The notes: generated from the letters alone by a model not told the origin. Positions 1 through 9,422 are shown, counted from the first letter of the stretch. The stretch: 64,000 nt of DNA from Agarilytica sp033852165 (GCA_033852165.1 JAWSUZ010000030.1:7669-71668), one strand, 5' to 3'. A program made the numbers and translations.

Positions 1-680
1 AACAAGTGCGTGAAATCATGGTGCCACGTTCTCAGATGGTGGTTATTAAGGAAGAAGAAACACCCCAGGAATTTTTACCCAAAGTTATCGAATCTGGCCA
101 CTCTCGCTTCCCCGTTATTGGCGAATCCAGCGATGATGTAAAAGGTATTTTACTGGCTAAAGATCTACTGCCTTTAATCTTAGGAGGGGCTAATGACTTC
201 TCTTTCGATGAAATATTACGTACTGCCAATATCATCCCCGAAAGTAAACGCCTTAATGTTCTCCTTAAAGAGTTTAGGGAAAAACGTTACCACATGGCCA
301 TTGTAATTGATGAGTACGGGGGCATTTCTGGACTTGTATCGATTGAGGACATTCTGGAAGAAATTGTTGGTGAAATCGAAGATGAAACGGATGATAACGA
401 AGGTGAAGATTTTATTCGCCAAGTATCTGAAAATGATTTTATTGTTAAAGCGCTCACTCGAATCGAAGATTTTAATGACTTCTTCAAGGCCAGCATTCCC
501 GACGATGATTTCGACACCATCGGCGGTATCGTTATGCAGGCATTTGGCCATATGCCGGGGCGTAATGAATATATAGAAGTACACGATTTTTCATTTCGGG
601 TTCTGTATTCGGACAGCCGAAAAATCCATTTACTCCGCATTACAAAACTTGATAAAAAGAAAAAAAATACCGCGAAGTAA
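1..680 (+). CDS. corC: CorC/HlyC-type CBS-domain protein, 5' end outside the window
   Basis: This is the C-terminal part (about 225 residues) of a CorC/YbeX protein. The reading frame is open at the left edge, so the true start lies outside the window; the family is usually about 290 residues. It opens in the conserved segment just before the CBS pair (REIMVPRSQM). Two CBS motifs follow (HSRFPVI...KGILLAKDLL and YHMAIVIDEYGG...LVSIEDILEEIVGEIEDE), then a CorC_HlyC C-terminal domain (DTIGGIVMQAFGHMPGRNE). Family members sit at the cytoplasmic face and are linked to magnesium/cobalt efflux and to ribosome and envelope homeostasis; the exact role is debated. It lies directly upstream of lnt, a pairing conserved in many gammaproteobacteria. 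Confidence 0.93.
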   Translation, partial: QVREIMVPRSQMVVIKEEETPQEFLPKVIESGHSRFPVIGESSDDVKGILLAKDLLPLILGGANDFSFDEILRTANIIPESKRLNVLLKEFREKRYHMAIVIDEYGGISGLVSIEDILEEIVGEIEDETDDNEGEDFIRQVSENDFIVKALTRIEDFNDFFKASIPDDDFDTIGGIVMQAFGHMPGRNEYIEVHDFSFRVLYSDSRKIHLLRITKLDKKKKNTAK

Positions 681-698
681 ACACGTAAACCACACTGT

Positions 699-838
699 AG
701 GGCACCGCTAAAAATAGTGATTTTTTTGTGAGGGCAAGGAAGTACCGCACGCAGAACCGCAGCGTACATTAAGTACACGAGGTTTCGAGTACGGAACTGA
801 CGCCACCATCGCGAAAAAGTGCATTTTTAGTTATGCCC
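699..838. repeat. Short inverted-repeat element between corC and lnt
   Basis: About 140 bp bounded by imperfect inverted ends: GGGCACCGCTAAAAATAG at 699-716 against the complement of GCATTTTTAGTTATGCCC at 821-838 (13 of 18 positions match). The interior contains GCAAGGAAG and AGTACGGAAC (788-797). The first reappears, inverted, in the element at 54976-55240, and the second in the hairpin at 6649-6693. This looks like a non-coding MITE-like repeat. An in-frame ATG at 833 lies inside its right arm, which argues against that codon being the lnt start. Confidence 0.6.
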
Positions 839-871
839 GACATAAAGATTATATTTATCGAAGGTCACAGC

Positions 872-2503
872 ATGAACGAAGGTCGCTGGTCAAAGCCAGG
901 ATGGCAGGGGGATATCATTGCGATTATCGCCGGCACACTACTCCCATTTTCTCTCGCCCCTTATGATTTTTGGTTTTTGGGTATTCTTGCTCCTGCCATT
1001 CTGGCGTTTTTATTAAAAGGGCTAAACGCGAAACCTACCTTTTGGCGAAGTTTTTTATTCGGCGCAGGGATGTTCGGCAAAGGCGCTTCGTGGGTCTACG
1101 TTTCCATCCACGACTTTGGCTACACGACTGCTCCGCTAGCGCTAGTCATGACGGGGCTTTTTGTTTGCGCTCTCGCGGTTACATTCGCATTGCCGTTTTT
1201 TATCTACGCACGTTTTTTTAATTCGCGCCTTTTATCGAATAGCTGCGCGCGTATTTCAATACATGATTCACAAGACACCCCCTACAATACTGCTAAACAC
1301 GTCTTTGGGTTTGCAGCCGTTTGGGTTCTGGGGGAATGGAGCCGCAGTTGGTTTCTCACGGGTTTTCCTTGGTTATACCTCGGTTATGCCCATGCAGATA
1401 CTTGGCTCGCTGGCTGGGCGCCCATCATTGGCGTATACGGTATTGGTTTTATTTGTGTGCTCACCGGCACTACGCTGAGTGAAACCATCCAACGTTTATT
1501 GCTCCGGCATAAACAAGGAGAACGATGGTTCTCACTCTCCCGCTCTCATTCCGTTGCGCTGAGTTTTACGGCTTGTTTGTGGCTTATTGGTTTCAGTGCC
1601 CTAATCTCAGATGATCAATATGAAGAAACACCTAAAATATCTGTTGCTATCGTTCAACCCAACATTTCATTAGAAATGAAATGGAACCCTCTAAAGCTCA
1701 ATAAAGTATTGGATATATTGCGAGAGGAAACCCAAAACCACTGGGATAAAGACCTTATTATTTGGCCGGAAGCTGCCATACCCATTATGTATAACGATGC
1801 GCAGTATTTTTTAGATGAAATTGAAAAAATCGCCAACGCTACATCCAGCGGCCTGATTACCGGAATATTGTACGACGACAAAAAACCCATGACGTTTTTC
1901 AACAGCATCATTGGACTTGGGCGCGCTGATGGCATTTATTTTAAACAACGTTTAGTGCCTTTTGGCGAATACGTGCCGATGGAAAAATGGCTTCGAGGAC
2001 TCATTGATTTCTTTAACCTTCCTAATTCCATTATTTTCCCAGGACCACAGAATCAAGAGATTTTGCAATTCGACAACTATAAAATCGCCCCTTCAATTTG
2101 CTATGAAATTGTTTATCCCGACCTTGTCGCACAATTGGCCAGGGAAGCGGACCTGCTTATCACCATCAGTAACGATGCCTGGTTCGGTGATTCCATTGGG
2201 CCAATACAACATTTTCAGATGGCTCAAATGCGCGCGCTTGAAAACCAGCGCTACGTCATTCGCGGAACAAACACCGGCATTAGCGGCATTATCGCTCCAT
2301 CCGGTAAAGTCACGGTGGCAAGCCGGCAGTTTCAGCGCGAAACGATTACACAAATGGACGTTCGCCTGATCAATAAAAAAACATGGTTTTCTGTTTGGGG
2401 ATCAACGCCTTTGGTTGTTTTTTGCGGCCTAATCCTTGCGGCATTATTGATTGCTCAACGCAGGTTAAACCAACTGGCTAGGCTAGCAACTGCAACGGCC
2501 TAG
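872..2503 (+). CDS. lnt: Apolipoprotein N-acyltransferase
   Basis: Lnt transfers an acyl chain from phospholipid to the N-terminal cysteine of lipoproteins at the inner membrane, the last step of lipoprotein maturation. The protein (543 residues from this start) has several hydrophobic segments in its first 240 residues, then a nitrilase-like domain. The expected triad is visible: Glu300 in IIWPEAAIP, Lys358 in YFKQRLVPFGEY and Cys410 in APSICYEIVYPD. One more membrane segment closes the protein. I chose ATG 872 because GAAGG lies 7 nt upstream; an in-frame ATG at 833 has no ribosome binding site and falls inside a repeat. It would modify the many lipoproteins encoded in this window. Confidence 0.95.
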   Translation: MNEGRWSKPGWQGDIIAIIAGTLLPFSLAPYDFWFLGILAPAILAFLLKGLNAKPTFWRSFLFGAGMFGKGASWVYVSIHDFGYTTAPLALVMTGLFVCALAVTFALPFFIYARFFNSRLLSNSCARISIHDSQDTPYNTAKHVFGFAAVWVLGEWSRSWFLTGFPWLYLGYAHADTWLAGWAPIIGVYGIGFICVLTGTTLSETIQRLLLRHKQGERWFSLSRSHSVALSFTACLWLIGFSALISDDQYEETPKISVAIVQPNISLEMKWNPLKLNKVLDILREETQNHWDKDLIIWPEAAIPIMYNDAQYFLDEIEKIANATSSGLITGILYDDKKPMTFFNSIIGLGRADGIYFKQRLVPFGEYVPMEKWLRGLIDFFNLPNSIIFPGPQNQEILQFDNYKIAPSICYEIVYPDLVAQLAREADLLITISNDAWFGDSIGPIQHFQMAQMRALENQRYVIRGTNTGISGIIAPSGKVTVASRQFQRETITQMDVRLINKKTWFSVWGSTPLVVFCGLILAALLIAQRRLNQLARLATATA

Positions 2504-2526
2504 AAGACCGTTGCAGTTGCTAGCCT
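2480..2526 (+). terminator. Strong hairpin overlapping the lnt stop codon
   Basis: A perfect 19-bp stem (2480-2498 with 2508-2526) and a 9-nt loop that contains the lnt TAG (2501-2503), followed by TTCTATT. The 5' arm is made of the last lnt codons. It fits an intrinsic terminator for lnt, although the T tract is short and interrupted. Confidence 0.65.
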
Positions 2527-2615
2527 TTCTATTCCATCAGGATGTGGTATGTTTCACGCCCGCTGAAGAAAATACAATATCCTCTGACCAATATTTATTA
2601 TTTTAAAACCCGAAC

Positions 2616-3458
2616 ATGAAAAAAATTTCGCTTATTTTAATTTGCTTGTTTTCCCTCAATGCCTGTTCTACAAAACTGGCCTATACCTTTCTCGACGTTA
2701 TTGGCAAGTGGTATGTCGGCCAGTATGTTTCCCTCGAGCGAAATCAAAAAGACGCTCTCGATAAAGCGGCTGACGAATTCCACGGTTGGCACCGTCAAAC
2801 CCAGCTAACAATTTATGCAGATTACATTGACCATATTGTCCACGCTTTAGAATCGGGAAAAATCAGTGGCGAATGGATTCACCGAGAAACCGATACCTTG
2901 CAAGACATCCTTGAGAAATCCGTTACTCAAGTGAAACCAATAGCCATTAATTTAATGGCTTCGCTATCAGACGAACAGTCCGCAGAAATTCTTAAAAAGC
3001 TGAAGAAAGACCGCAAAAAATTCAAGAAAAAATACATCGACGTTTCAGAAAAGAAACAAAAACGCAATCGCAAGGAAGACTTACTCGAATACATCGCGCC
3101 GTTTTTTGGAAGCTTTTCAAAGGAACAGAAAGCTTGGATAGAGGAATGGGGCTCTCAAGTAAAAGATTATGAAACCCTCACTCTGCAACAACAAGAAACT
3201 TGGAGCAATACCGTTAAGCTTGCCCTAGAGCAACGAAACAACAGTGACGCACTGCGAGGGTACGTTGACACCATGTTCGAGCTGCACAGCGACGGCTGGG
3301 ACCTTACCTTTCAAGAGATTCTCGACTACAACCAAGATATTTCATATGACTTAATCGCGCGTCTGGTCAATAGCCAATCCGAGAAACAACGTAAACGAAC
3401 CATCAAGAAGCTGAATTCATACAAACAAGACTTATTAGACCTATCGGGTAAATCCTGA
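2616..3458 (+). CDS. DUF6279-like lipoprotein
   Basis: A 280-residue lipoprotein. The signal peptide ends in a lipobox (SLNACS), with Cys16 the likely lipidated residue. The rest is predicted mainly helical and rich in Lys, Glu and Gln. It carries segments typical of DUF6279 proteins (YVGQYVSLERNQKDALDKAADEFHGWHR near residues 35-65), a family of unknown function found in proteobacteria. A basic stretch (KKDRKKFKKKYIDVSEKKQK) lies near residues 130-150. It is probably periplasm-facing and anchored to the outer membrane. Its function is unknown; the assignment rests on remembered family motifs. Confidence 0.75.
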   Translation: MKKISLILICLFSLNACSTKLAYTFLDVIGKWYVGQYVSLERNQKDALDKAADEFHGWHRQTQLTIYADYIDHIVHALESGKISGEWIHRETDTLQDILEKSVTQVKPIAINLMASLSDEQSAEILKKLKKDRKKFKKKYIDVSEKKQKRNRKEDLLEYIAPFFGSFSKEQKAWIEEWGSQVKDYETLTLQQQETWSNTVKLALEQRNNSDALRGYVDTMFELHSDGWDLTFQEILDYNQDISYDLIARLVNSQSEKQRKRTIKKLNSYKQDLLDLSGKS

Positions 3459-3471
3459 ACCGATTACCCGA
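3444..3471 (+). terminator. Possible weak terminator hairpin after the DUF6279 gene
   Basis: Perfect 8-bp arms, TCGGGTAA (3444-3451) and TTACCCGA (3464-3471), spanning the stop codon, with no clear T tract afterwards. Confidence 0.3.
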
Positions 3472-3841
3472 GATCAAAGTACATATGAAACAACTCATTC
3501 TTCCGAGTGCCAGACAGCATGCAGGCAAGGTGATTTCGGTCGAAAGTAAATCCCTTATCAGGCGAAAAACTTGATGTTCACCATACTAAAATGACAGATT
3601 ATGACTCCATAATCATCCTCACCCCCGCCATCAAAGGCCACCACGGAATAAGTCGTGCCAAAAAGAGTCCTTATCTCCATCAGTGATGGTTGGGTATAAC
3701 CATCCATCCTCTTTTGCATAACATTCAAGCCTTAATCGATATTTTTAAAAAAAATTGGAATTCAGGCGACTACCGGCTTGAATATGAGCGATTTATAATC
3801 AAAACTAAACTCTGGGAACAATAACTATTAGGGCGCCACAA
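3472..3841. other. Intergenic stretch without a convincing gene
   Basis: About 370 bp. The only ATG-started frame of note is a 29-codon one at 3485-3574 with no recognisable product. The rest is AT-rich with many stops in all frames. It may carry the promoter of the next gene or the decayed remains of another; I see no decisive signal. Confidence 0.5.
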
Positions 3842-4309
3842 TTGGTTGTATTCAATTGGAGAAAACATAACTTCCTGCATATTGAGCACATCGGTAAAAT
3901 TACCGGTGAGGAGCTAATGCGTTCGGCATTGGATATCGCTGGCGATGAGCGTTTCGACTATACCCACTATATTCTCGGCGACTGGTCTCAATATGAACAT
4001 TCCCATGTTCATCAGGAGGACGTGAAAACACTGATCGCCATCATGAAATCTATCTGTAAAATCTGCCCTAATGTTAAAAACGCTGTGGTCATTCGCCCCG
4101 ATCGCAGCGGAAACGCACTTGTCGCTTTCTACAAGATGCTCGCCGACGACCTCCCTTGGGACATTGAGATATTCCACAGCTTTGAAGAAGCCTACCAATG
4201 GTTCAAGCTCCCCCTACCCGAAGAGCTATCCAGCCGCCCCCTCTTCGACGAAATTGATTTCGCTAACACGATCACCGCTTCATGCGAAGGCAGCCAGAAA
4301 AGGCTTTAA
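3842..4309 (+). CDS. Small STAS/SpoIIAA-like protein, hypothetical
   Basis: A 155-residue soluble protein with no signal peptide or membrane segment. The beta-alpha pattern and phrases such as FLHIEHIGKITGEELMRSALDIAGDERFDYTHYILGDWS resemble the SpoIIAA-like/STAS-like proteins common in gammaproteobacteria, in which a strand-helix unit is followed by a statement of a 'day-to-day' regulatory surface. The match is by pattern only. The best start is TTG 3842, with AGGG at 3830-3833 eight bases upstream; no in-frame ATG exists between it and the upstream stop at 3806. The function is unknown. It stands alone between two other plus-strand genes. Confidence 0.6.
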   Translation: MVVFNWRKHNFLHIEHIGKITGEELMRSALDIAGDERFDYTHYILGDWSQYEHSHVHQEDVKTLIAIMKSICKICPNVKNAVVIRPDRSGNALVAFYKMLADDLPWDIEIFHSFEEAYQWFKLPLPEELSSRPLFDEIDFANTITASCEGSQKRL

Positions 4310-4470
4310 ACGGCGAACTACGCTAGAGAAAAATCAAGGTTCTCGTCCCTTGCCTTAAGCCACTCTTGAGCTTCTCCATAAACGTAGCCATATCAAACCC
4401 CACCTCCCAATTACAAACATCCCTATGATAATCTACCGCTTCGGCCACAGGGCTGAACGACACACTTAAT

Positions 4471-6594
4471 ATGATAATGACCAATCAGGATAACCCGATG
4501 ATTAAATGGACACTCACCATTGGCGCACTTTGCATCAGCGCTGCCGTTTATATGTTTTGGCAATCGAACCAAGAAGACAGCTCAGACAGCAACAGTACCC
4601 TACTCGAACTTGTCCCAGCTGATACGATTTATTATCTCGGCGGAGAAGGTACTGAAGAATTGACCGACTTTTTCCGTAGCATGCCTATGGGCGCGACCAT
4701 GCCCAGTCAAAATGCTCAACTCACCACCCTCATGGATATTTGGAAAGCGAACGAAACCAAGCCCGGTAAATTTTTTACTTATTTGGGTGAGAAGCTATCC
4801 AGAGCAGGAAACGGATCGCTAGGCGATCTAATCGACATTATTGGCTTATCCGATACTGGAGCATTCACCATTTATAGCCACGGAATTGCTCCCGTCGCCC
4901 GCTTTGAAATTAACTCACCCGAAACCATTCATAAGCTGGTGGATGAAGCCGTTGCAGCCAGTGACTGGCAGTATCAGGAAGAAGTCATCGAATCGACAAA
5001 CATTCGCCTTTGGGAAATTAGCAAAGAAGGCGCTGAGATCACCCTTTACTTCGTGCTCAGTACGAATAAAAACACAGCGACACTTACCTTTATTAGCAGC
5101 GCAGATGACGACACCACCAAATGGGAGCGCCTAGGCTTAACAAAACCCGCTCACTCGCTTCTCGATAGTAAAGAAATCGAAACCCTCAACTCACGCTACG
5201 GTTTCAACGAGTACATGACAGGATTCATTCACTTTGAACGATTCGCGAATGGCTTTTTAAACCCTGAAAAGAATTTATTTGGCCGACAACTTCAACAATA
5301 TTTACCCGAAGGCGCTAAAGCCGATCTCGATGCAAAACTCAGCCCTGAATGCCGTACCGATTTTGCTACCTTGGCCTCGGGAATGCCTCGCGCGGTAATC
5401 GGCTACGAAGATATGCGCCTACAGGGTGACTCTCTTCACATGTCACTCAACACCATTTTAGAAATAGCCGAATCCAGTATCACTCAAGAGCTCGGTAAAA
5501 TGCGCGGCCACATCCCCGCCCACGCCCTCAATAGCTCTGGCAAAATCGCGCATTTTGGAGTGGGCCTGAGCGTTGATCAATTAACCCCTGCCCTAACCAA
5601 TTTATGGACACAGTTTGTAAACGCTGAATTTAGCTGCGATACATTGCAACAAGCGCAAGACCGCGCCCGTCAAACTAGCCCCGCAATGCTGGGCATGTTT
5701 TTGGGAATGGTAAACGGAATAGAAGGCTTCGGGGTTTCAATATTTGATATTACCTGGGGCGAAGGCTCAACTACTCCTGAAGACGTATCCGCATTAATCA
5801 GCATCTCTGCACAAAACCCACAAACACTCGCCAGTATGAGTGCCATGGTCCCGATGCTAGCCGGAATACAAATTCCAACCGACGGTTCCGCAGTCGAGAT
5901 TCCTTTACCCCTCGGCCCAACAAACTTTTCCGTTAAGGCCGCAATAAAGGGCAAACATATCGTCGTATACAGCGGAGATAAGCTCGAACCTCAACTCTCC
6001 GCATTAGAAAAAGAAGAGCTTATTCCCAACGGCATATACAGCTTCGGACTTAACTACCGTCGTTTCAATGAACTCACCCAAATGAACCTTGGAGGAATGG
6101 GCGGCTCAGCAGTTTGTATTGCTCAACAAGAATTTAGCCACATGTTTAGCCAAATGCCTATGGATCTATCTTATTTGTTGGACGCAAGTGAAAACGGTGT
6201 TGAAGGGAAATTTGATGTCACGATGGAGAAATCTGAACAAGCAGCAATGTCCTTCCTTGGAAAATATAGCGTTGAATTTCTTAATGAAAACTGCCAGTGG
6301 GAAAGTACGGGCACTGAAGAAGTCAAAGCAGACAATACTGGGCGCTACGTCGAACAGGACACCAATAACGAATGCGATATCTACATTAGCGAATACAAGT
6401 GGGAACAAAAAAGCGATCGTATTTTGCTAACCCCCACAAAAGAACTCTCGCGAGAAGAATGCAGCGACGAACTCGAAGAGCAAGAGTTACAAGATTACAG
6501 CTGTAGTTTATTAAATATAAAGCCGAACCACTTCCAGTGTTTGTTTGATGCCGGGACGCCTGACGCGGCTCTTTATCGGTACACGCCGCAATAA
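4471..6594 (+). CDS. Large membrane-anchored protein of unknown function (DUF3352-like)
   Basis: A 707-residue protein with one N-terminal hydrophobic segment (about residues 12-30, WTLTIGALCISAAVYMFW) that would act as an uncleaved anchor, placing the rest in the periplasm. The phrase LLELVPADTIYYLGGEG just after the anchor resembles the openings of DUF3352-type proteins ('vPadt...'), but I would not assign the family firmly. A C-terminal part from about residue 600 is rich in Cys and Glu (six Cys in 100 residues: NENCQW, NNECDIY, REECSDE, DYSCSLL, HFQCLF), suggesting disulfides. An alternative start at the ATG at 4477 would remove two residues. It is monocistronic as far as can be seen. Confidence 0.7.
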   Translation: MIMTNQDNPMIKWTLTIGALCISAAVYMFWQSNQEDSSDSNSTLLELVPADTIYYLGGEGTEELTDFFRSMPMGATMPSQNAQLTTLMDIWKANETKPGKFFTYLGEKLSRAGNGSLGDLIDIIGLSDTGAFTIYSHGIAPVARFEINSPETIHKLVDEAVAASDWQYQEEVIESTNIRLWEISKEGAEITLYFVLSTNKNTATLTFISSADDDTTKWERLGLTKPAHSLLDSKEIETLNSRYGFNEYMTGFIHFERFANGFLNPEKNLFGRQLQQYLPEGAKADLDAKLSPECRTDFATLASGMPRAVIGYEDMRLQGDSLHMSLNTILEIAESSITQELGKMRGHIPAHALNSSGKIAHFGVGLSVDQLTPALTNLWTQFVNAEFSCDTLQQAQDRARQTSPAMLGMFLGMVNGIEGFGVSIFDITWGEGSTTPEDVSALISISAQNPQTLASMSAMVPMLAGIQIPTDGSAVEIPLPLGPTNFSVKAAIKGKHIVVYSGDKLEPQLSALEKEELIPNGIYSFGLNYRRFNELTQMNLGGMGGSAVCIAQQEFSHMFSQMPMDLSYLLDASENGVEGKFDVTMEKSEQAAMSFLGKYSVEFLNENCQWESTGTEEVKADNTGRYVEQDTNNECDIYISEYKWEQKSDRILLTPTKELSREECSDELEEQELQDYSCSLLNIKPNHFQCLFDAGTPDAALYRYTPQ

Positions 6595-6648
6595 TTGGAA
6601 CTGGCTCTGTGAATTAAACATATAGAATTTACAGGGGAAAATTCGTTC

Positions 6649-6693
6649 AGAGCATTTTTGACATATCCAGTACGGAACCGTCAAAAATGCTCT
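6649..6693. terminator. Hairpin between convergent genes, possibly repeat-derived
   Basis: Perfect 14-bp arms, AGAGCATTTTTGAC (6649-6662) and GTCAAAAATGCTCT (6680-6693), with a 17-nt loop holding AGTACGGAAC. It sits between the 3' ends of the convergent 707-residue gene and abgT and could terminate in both directions. The loop motif also occurs in the element at 699-838, so it may be a shortened copy of that repeat. Confidence 0.5.
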
Positions 6694-6744
6694 TCAAACT
6701 TCGCCATTAAAGCTTCTCAATACCTGCGCGTAGCTGTACATGAT

Positions 6745-8274
6745 TCAGGGATAAACATAACTCGACTGAATCCCCAGCGGTAAACCCGCCGCCCAGAACA
6801 ATAATAAAAACACCGTCCAACACACCAAGATCGTAATCGAATACGGCAGCATCAAAGCCACCAAGGTTCCGATACCTGCATTTTTCACATAGCGCTGACA
6901 ATACACAACCACCAATGGAAAATACGGCATTAAGGGCGTAATAATATTTGAAGACGAATCCCCCAAGCGATACGCCGCCTGGGTTAAATCCGGTGAAATA
7001 TTTACCTGCATCAACATCGGAACAAAAATCGGCCCCAGCAACGCCCACTTCGCTGACGCAGATCCCACAAATAAATTCACAAAAGCCGTCAGAACAATCA
7101 GCCCCACAATCGTCACCATGCTCGGCAAATGCATCGCCTTTAACACCAACGCCCCCTCAACCGCCATTAACGCCCCAAGGTTAGACTTACTAAAGGCATC
7201 GATAAACAAGGCACAGAAGAATGCCATGACGATGTAATAACTCATCCCCTGCATAGCCTTGGTCATTGCCGCAATGACATCGTGGCTAGATTTAAAAACC
7301 CCAACCATGTAGCCGTAAGTCACTCCAGGCAAGATAAACAACAAAAAGATGAGGGGAACGATGGCGCCCATCACAGGCGCTTTGTACGAAGCCAGATTGC
7401 CATTGGCATCACGCAAGGGAGAAGACTCCGGAATTAGGACAAAAACCAAGGCCGTAACGCCCAAGGCCAATACGGCAAGAGCGGCCTTCATCGCCGTTTT
7501 TTCTTTTTTACTAAGCGATTGAATAACGGGAATTGCCGCTATATCCCCATCGACTTCGGTACGGTTTAGGCGTGGCTCAATCACCCGGTCGGTAATCCAC
7601 CAAGCGAGAATAACGATAAGCACACTCGAAGCCGATGTGAAGGCCCAGTTATTGAGAGGGTTTATTTGTATTGCTGGGTCAATTATCTGAGCCGCACTCT
7701 GGGTAAAGCTCTGTAATAACGGATCAATAGCAGAAGGAATGAAGTTGGCACTAAAGCCGCCACTGACACCCGCAAAAGCAGCGGCAATCCCCGCCAAGGG
7801 ATGGCGCCCAGCGGCGTGAAATACAACCCCAGCCAAAGGAATGACCAAGACATAACCCGCATCTGTTGCCGTATGACTGATAATCGCTATCAGAACAATA
7901 CACGGCGTCAGCAAATGTTTCGGTGTTGCATCCATCAAACGCTTAATCAGCGCATTAATAAAGCCTGAATGCTCTGCAACCCCCACTCCCAGCATCGCGA
8001 CCAATACCACGCCCAATGGCGTAAACCCGGAAAAGATGCTCACAATGCGGGACAAAAAGTCTGCCATGCGGGCGCCCGATAACAAATTGTGCACTTCAAT
8101 GGGTTGACCGGTACGCGGGTCTAGCGCCTCAAATGCCACATGGGACAAAAGCGCCGAAACCAACCAAACAACAACCAGACTCATGATAAAAATAACCGCC
8201 GGGTCCGGTAATTTATTACCCGACCGCTCTATTTTATCCAGTACCTGCGTTACCCAATTATTTGATCGCCCCAT
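6745..8274 (-). CDS. abgT: AbgT family transporter
   Basis: A 509-residue polytopic inner-membrane protein of the AbgT family, whose members import p-aminobenzoyl-glutamate or export sulfonamide-type antimetabolites. About a dozen hydrophobic segments are visible. Family signatures include NKLPDPAVIF near residue 20, a TPLGVVLVAMLGVGVAEHSG loop, ISHTATDAGYVLVIPLAG, GGFSANFIPSAIDPLLQ (one re-entrant loop) and GSASAKWALLGPIFVPMLM near residue 400. Its length is normal for the family. It is divergent from nothing nearby; its upstream region contains the heptamer tract at 8368-8464. Whether it takes up folate precursors or exports drugs cannot be told from sequence. Confidence 0.93.
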   Translation of the reverse strand: MGRSNNWVTQVLDKIERSGNKLPDPAVIFIMSLVVVWLVSALLSHVAFEALDPRTGQPIEVHNLLSGARMADFLSRIVSIFSGFTPLGVVLVAMLGVGVAEHSGFINALIKRLMDATPKHLLTPCIVLIAIISHTATDAGYVLVIPLAGVVFHAAGRHPLAGIAAAFAGVSGGFSANFIPSAIDPLLQSFTQSAAQIIDPAIQINPLNNWAFTSASSVLIVILAWWITDRVIEPRLNRTEVDGDIAAIPVIQSLSKKEKTAMKAALAVLALGVTALVFVLIPESSPLRDANGNLASYKAPVMGAIVPLIFLLFILPGVTYGYMVGVFKSSHDVIAAMTKAMQGMSYYIVMAFFCALFIDAFSKSNLGALMAVEGALVLKAMHLPSMVTIVGLIVLTAFVNLFVGSASAKWALLGPIFVPMLMQVNISPDLTQAAYRLGDSSSNIITPLMPYFPLVVVYCQRYVKNAGIGTLVALMLPYSITILVCWTVFLLLFWAAGLPLGIQSSYVYP

Positions 8275-8367
8275 AGGAAAACCTTAGCCAGTAATTATCG
8301 GCATAAAATGCATTAACGAATTGGGCCCGATGGTAGCAAAAAACTCAGGGTATCGGGGGATATGGGG

Positions 8368-8464
8368 CGGGAGACGGGAGACGGGGGACGGGGGACGGGG
8401 GACGGGGGACGGGGGACGGGGGACGGGGGACGGGGGACGGGGGACGGGGGACGGGGGACGGGGA
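8368..8464. repeat. Heptamer tandem repeat (GGGGGAC)n upstream of abgT
   Basis: About 14 copies of a 7-bp unit, GGGGGAC, with two variant GGGAGAC copies at the left end. The tract lies 94-190 bp upstream of the abgT start and ends just after the 3' end of the next gene. The plus strand carries runs of five G at 7-bp spacing, compatible with G-quadruplex formation. A shorter tract of the same unit is found at 63934-63979. Tracts like this vary in copy number by slippage. Confidence 0.95.
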
Positions 8465-8468
8465 ATGA

Positions 8469-9008
8469 CTAGCTTGAGAAAAACTTGAGGTCGGAAGATC
8501 TAATACTTTTTACCGAAGGGTTAATTTCACGATAATAATCCAATTCTGCCTGCCATTGATCGACAAAACAATGCACGACAATTTCGTCATAATGATAGAG
8601 GTCGCCCACATCGGCATTGAGGTAGACCCGGTATATTCCCTTTACAGTATCCAGGCGAGAGGCGCGATCATCAACATAATAGCGCAACAGATTTCCACCT
8701 AATCGTTGAGCCATTTGCTCCCCACAATATTCTTGAGCTGCAATCATATCGAAAGGATCAAAAGGCTGTAATTTCCCGGCATCAACTGTTTCTGATTTTT
8801 TCGACGCAGATGACCAGTCGAAAGCCCCCAAAAGAGAACTTATACAGCAGAGTAAAATAGAGATAAGGATAATTTTTTGACGCTGAAGCGCACATCGTTT
8901 CAATATTACCGAAAGTCGCTCGCGAACAATTCTAGCGAAAGGGCTCTGTAAAAAAAATATGATAGATGATTCAGGTTCGCGAATTAAACACCCCAGAAAT
9001 AAGGTCAC
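8469..9008 (-). CDS. Hypothetical protein with an N-terminal hydrophobic segment
   Basis: An open frame of 179 codons from a GTG at 9008. A more likely start is TTG 8903, which gives a conventional signal sequence (KRCALQRQKIILISILLCCISSLLG) and a mature part of about 115 residues, but neither start has a strong ribosome binding site. The mature part contains FDMIAAQEYCGEQMAQRLGGNLLRYYVDDRASRLDTVKGIYRVYLNADVG, then a second Cys in IVVHCFVDQWQAELDYYREI, so two cysteines could pair in the periplasm. I do not recognise the family. It lies upstream of abgT on the same strand, separated by the heptamer tract. Confidence 0.6.
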   Translation of the reverse strand: MTLFLGCLIREPESSIIFFLQSPFARIVRERLSVILKRCALQRQKIILISILLCCISSLLGAFDWSSASKKSETVDAGKLQPFDPFDMIAAQEYCGEQMAQRLGGNLLRYYVDDRASRLDTVKGIYRVYLNADVGDLYHYDEIVVHCFVDQWQAELDYYREINPSVKSIRSSDLKFFSS

Positions 9009-9422
9009 AACTTAAACGCTTAAGCTCAACATAACCATTCAACAATCGTACTGCTCGACAACGTATCCACAATCCACAAAGTACAATTTTTTACGCCCCT
9101 AGTTATTATTTTTCACATCCAAAGTAATGAATATAAAGGGAATATCATTTTTCATGCAGTCAATTTTATGAGTATTTACAATTCAATTCACGCCAACAAT
9201 TAAAAGCTTAACCTAGCCACGAACATGCAACCACAGTCAAAACATTCTTAGTTACTTAAGATCTATAGACGAATTGAATAAGAGAAATATTGGCCCAGTC
9301 ACAAAACAGACAAAAACCTTCATGCGGCAAGCCTTTTACTGTGCATAACAATACGAATATGAGTAAGATCCAACCCGCACAATAAAGCCATCACAATACT
9401 AAAGTATGAACCCCCGAGCACA
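9009..9422. other. AT-rich intergenic region between divergent genes
   Basis: About 410 bp between divergently transcribed genes, with no open frame of note. It presumably holds the promoters of both neighbours; I see no confident promoter or operator. Confidence 0.5.

Noticed and set aside
833..871. Upstream ATG of lnt adding 13 residues
   Set aside because: No ribosome binding site, and the codon lies in the arm of a repeat; ATG 872 has GAAGG upstream.
8368..8464. Heptamer tract as a CRISPR or centromere-like site
   Set aside because: The unit is 7 bp with no spacers and is a simple tandem repeat.
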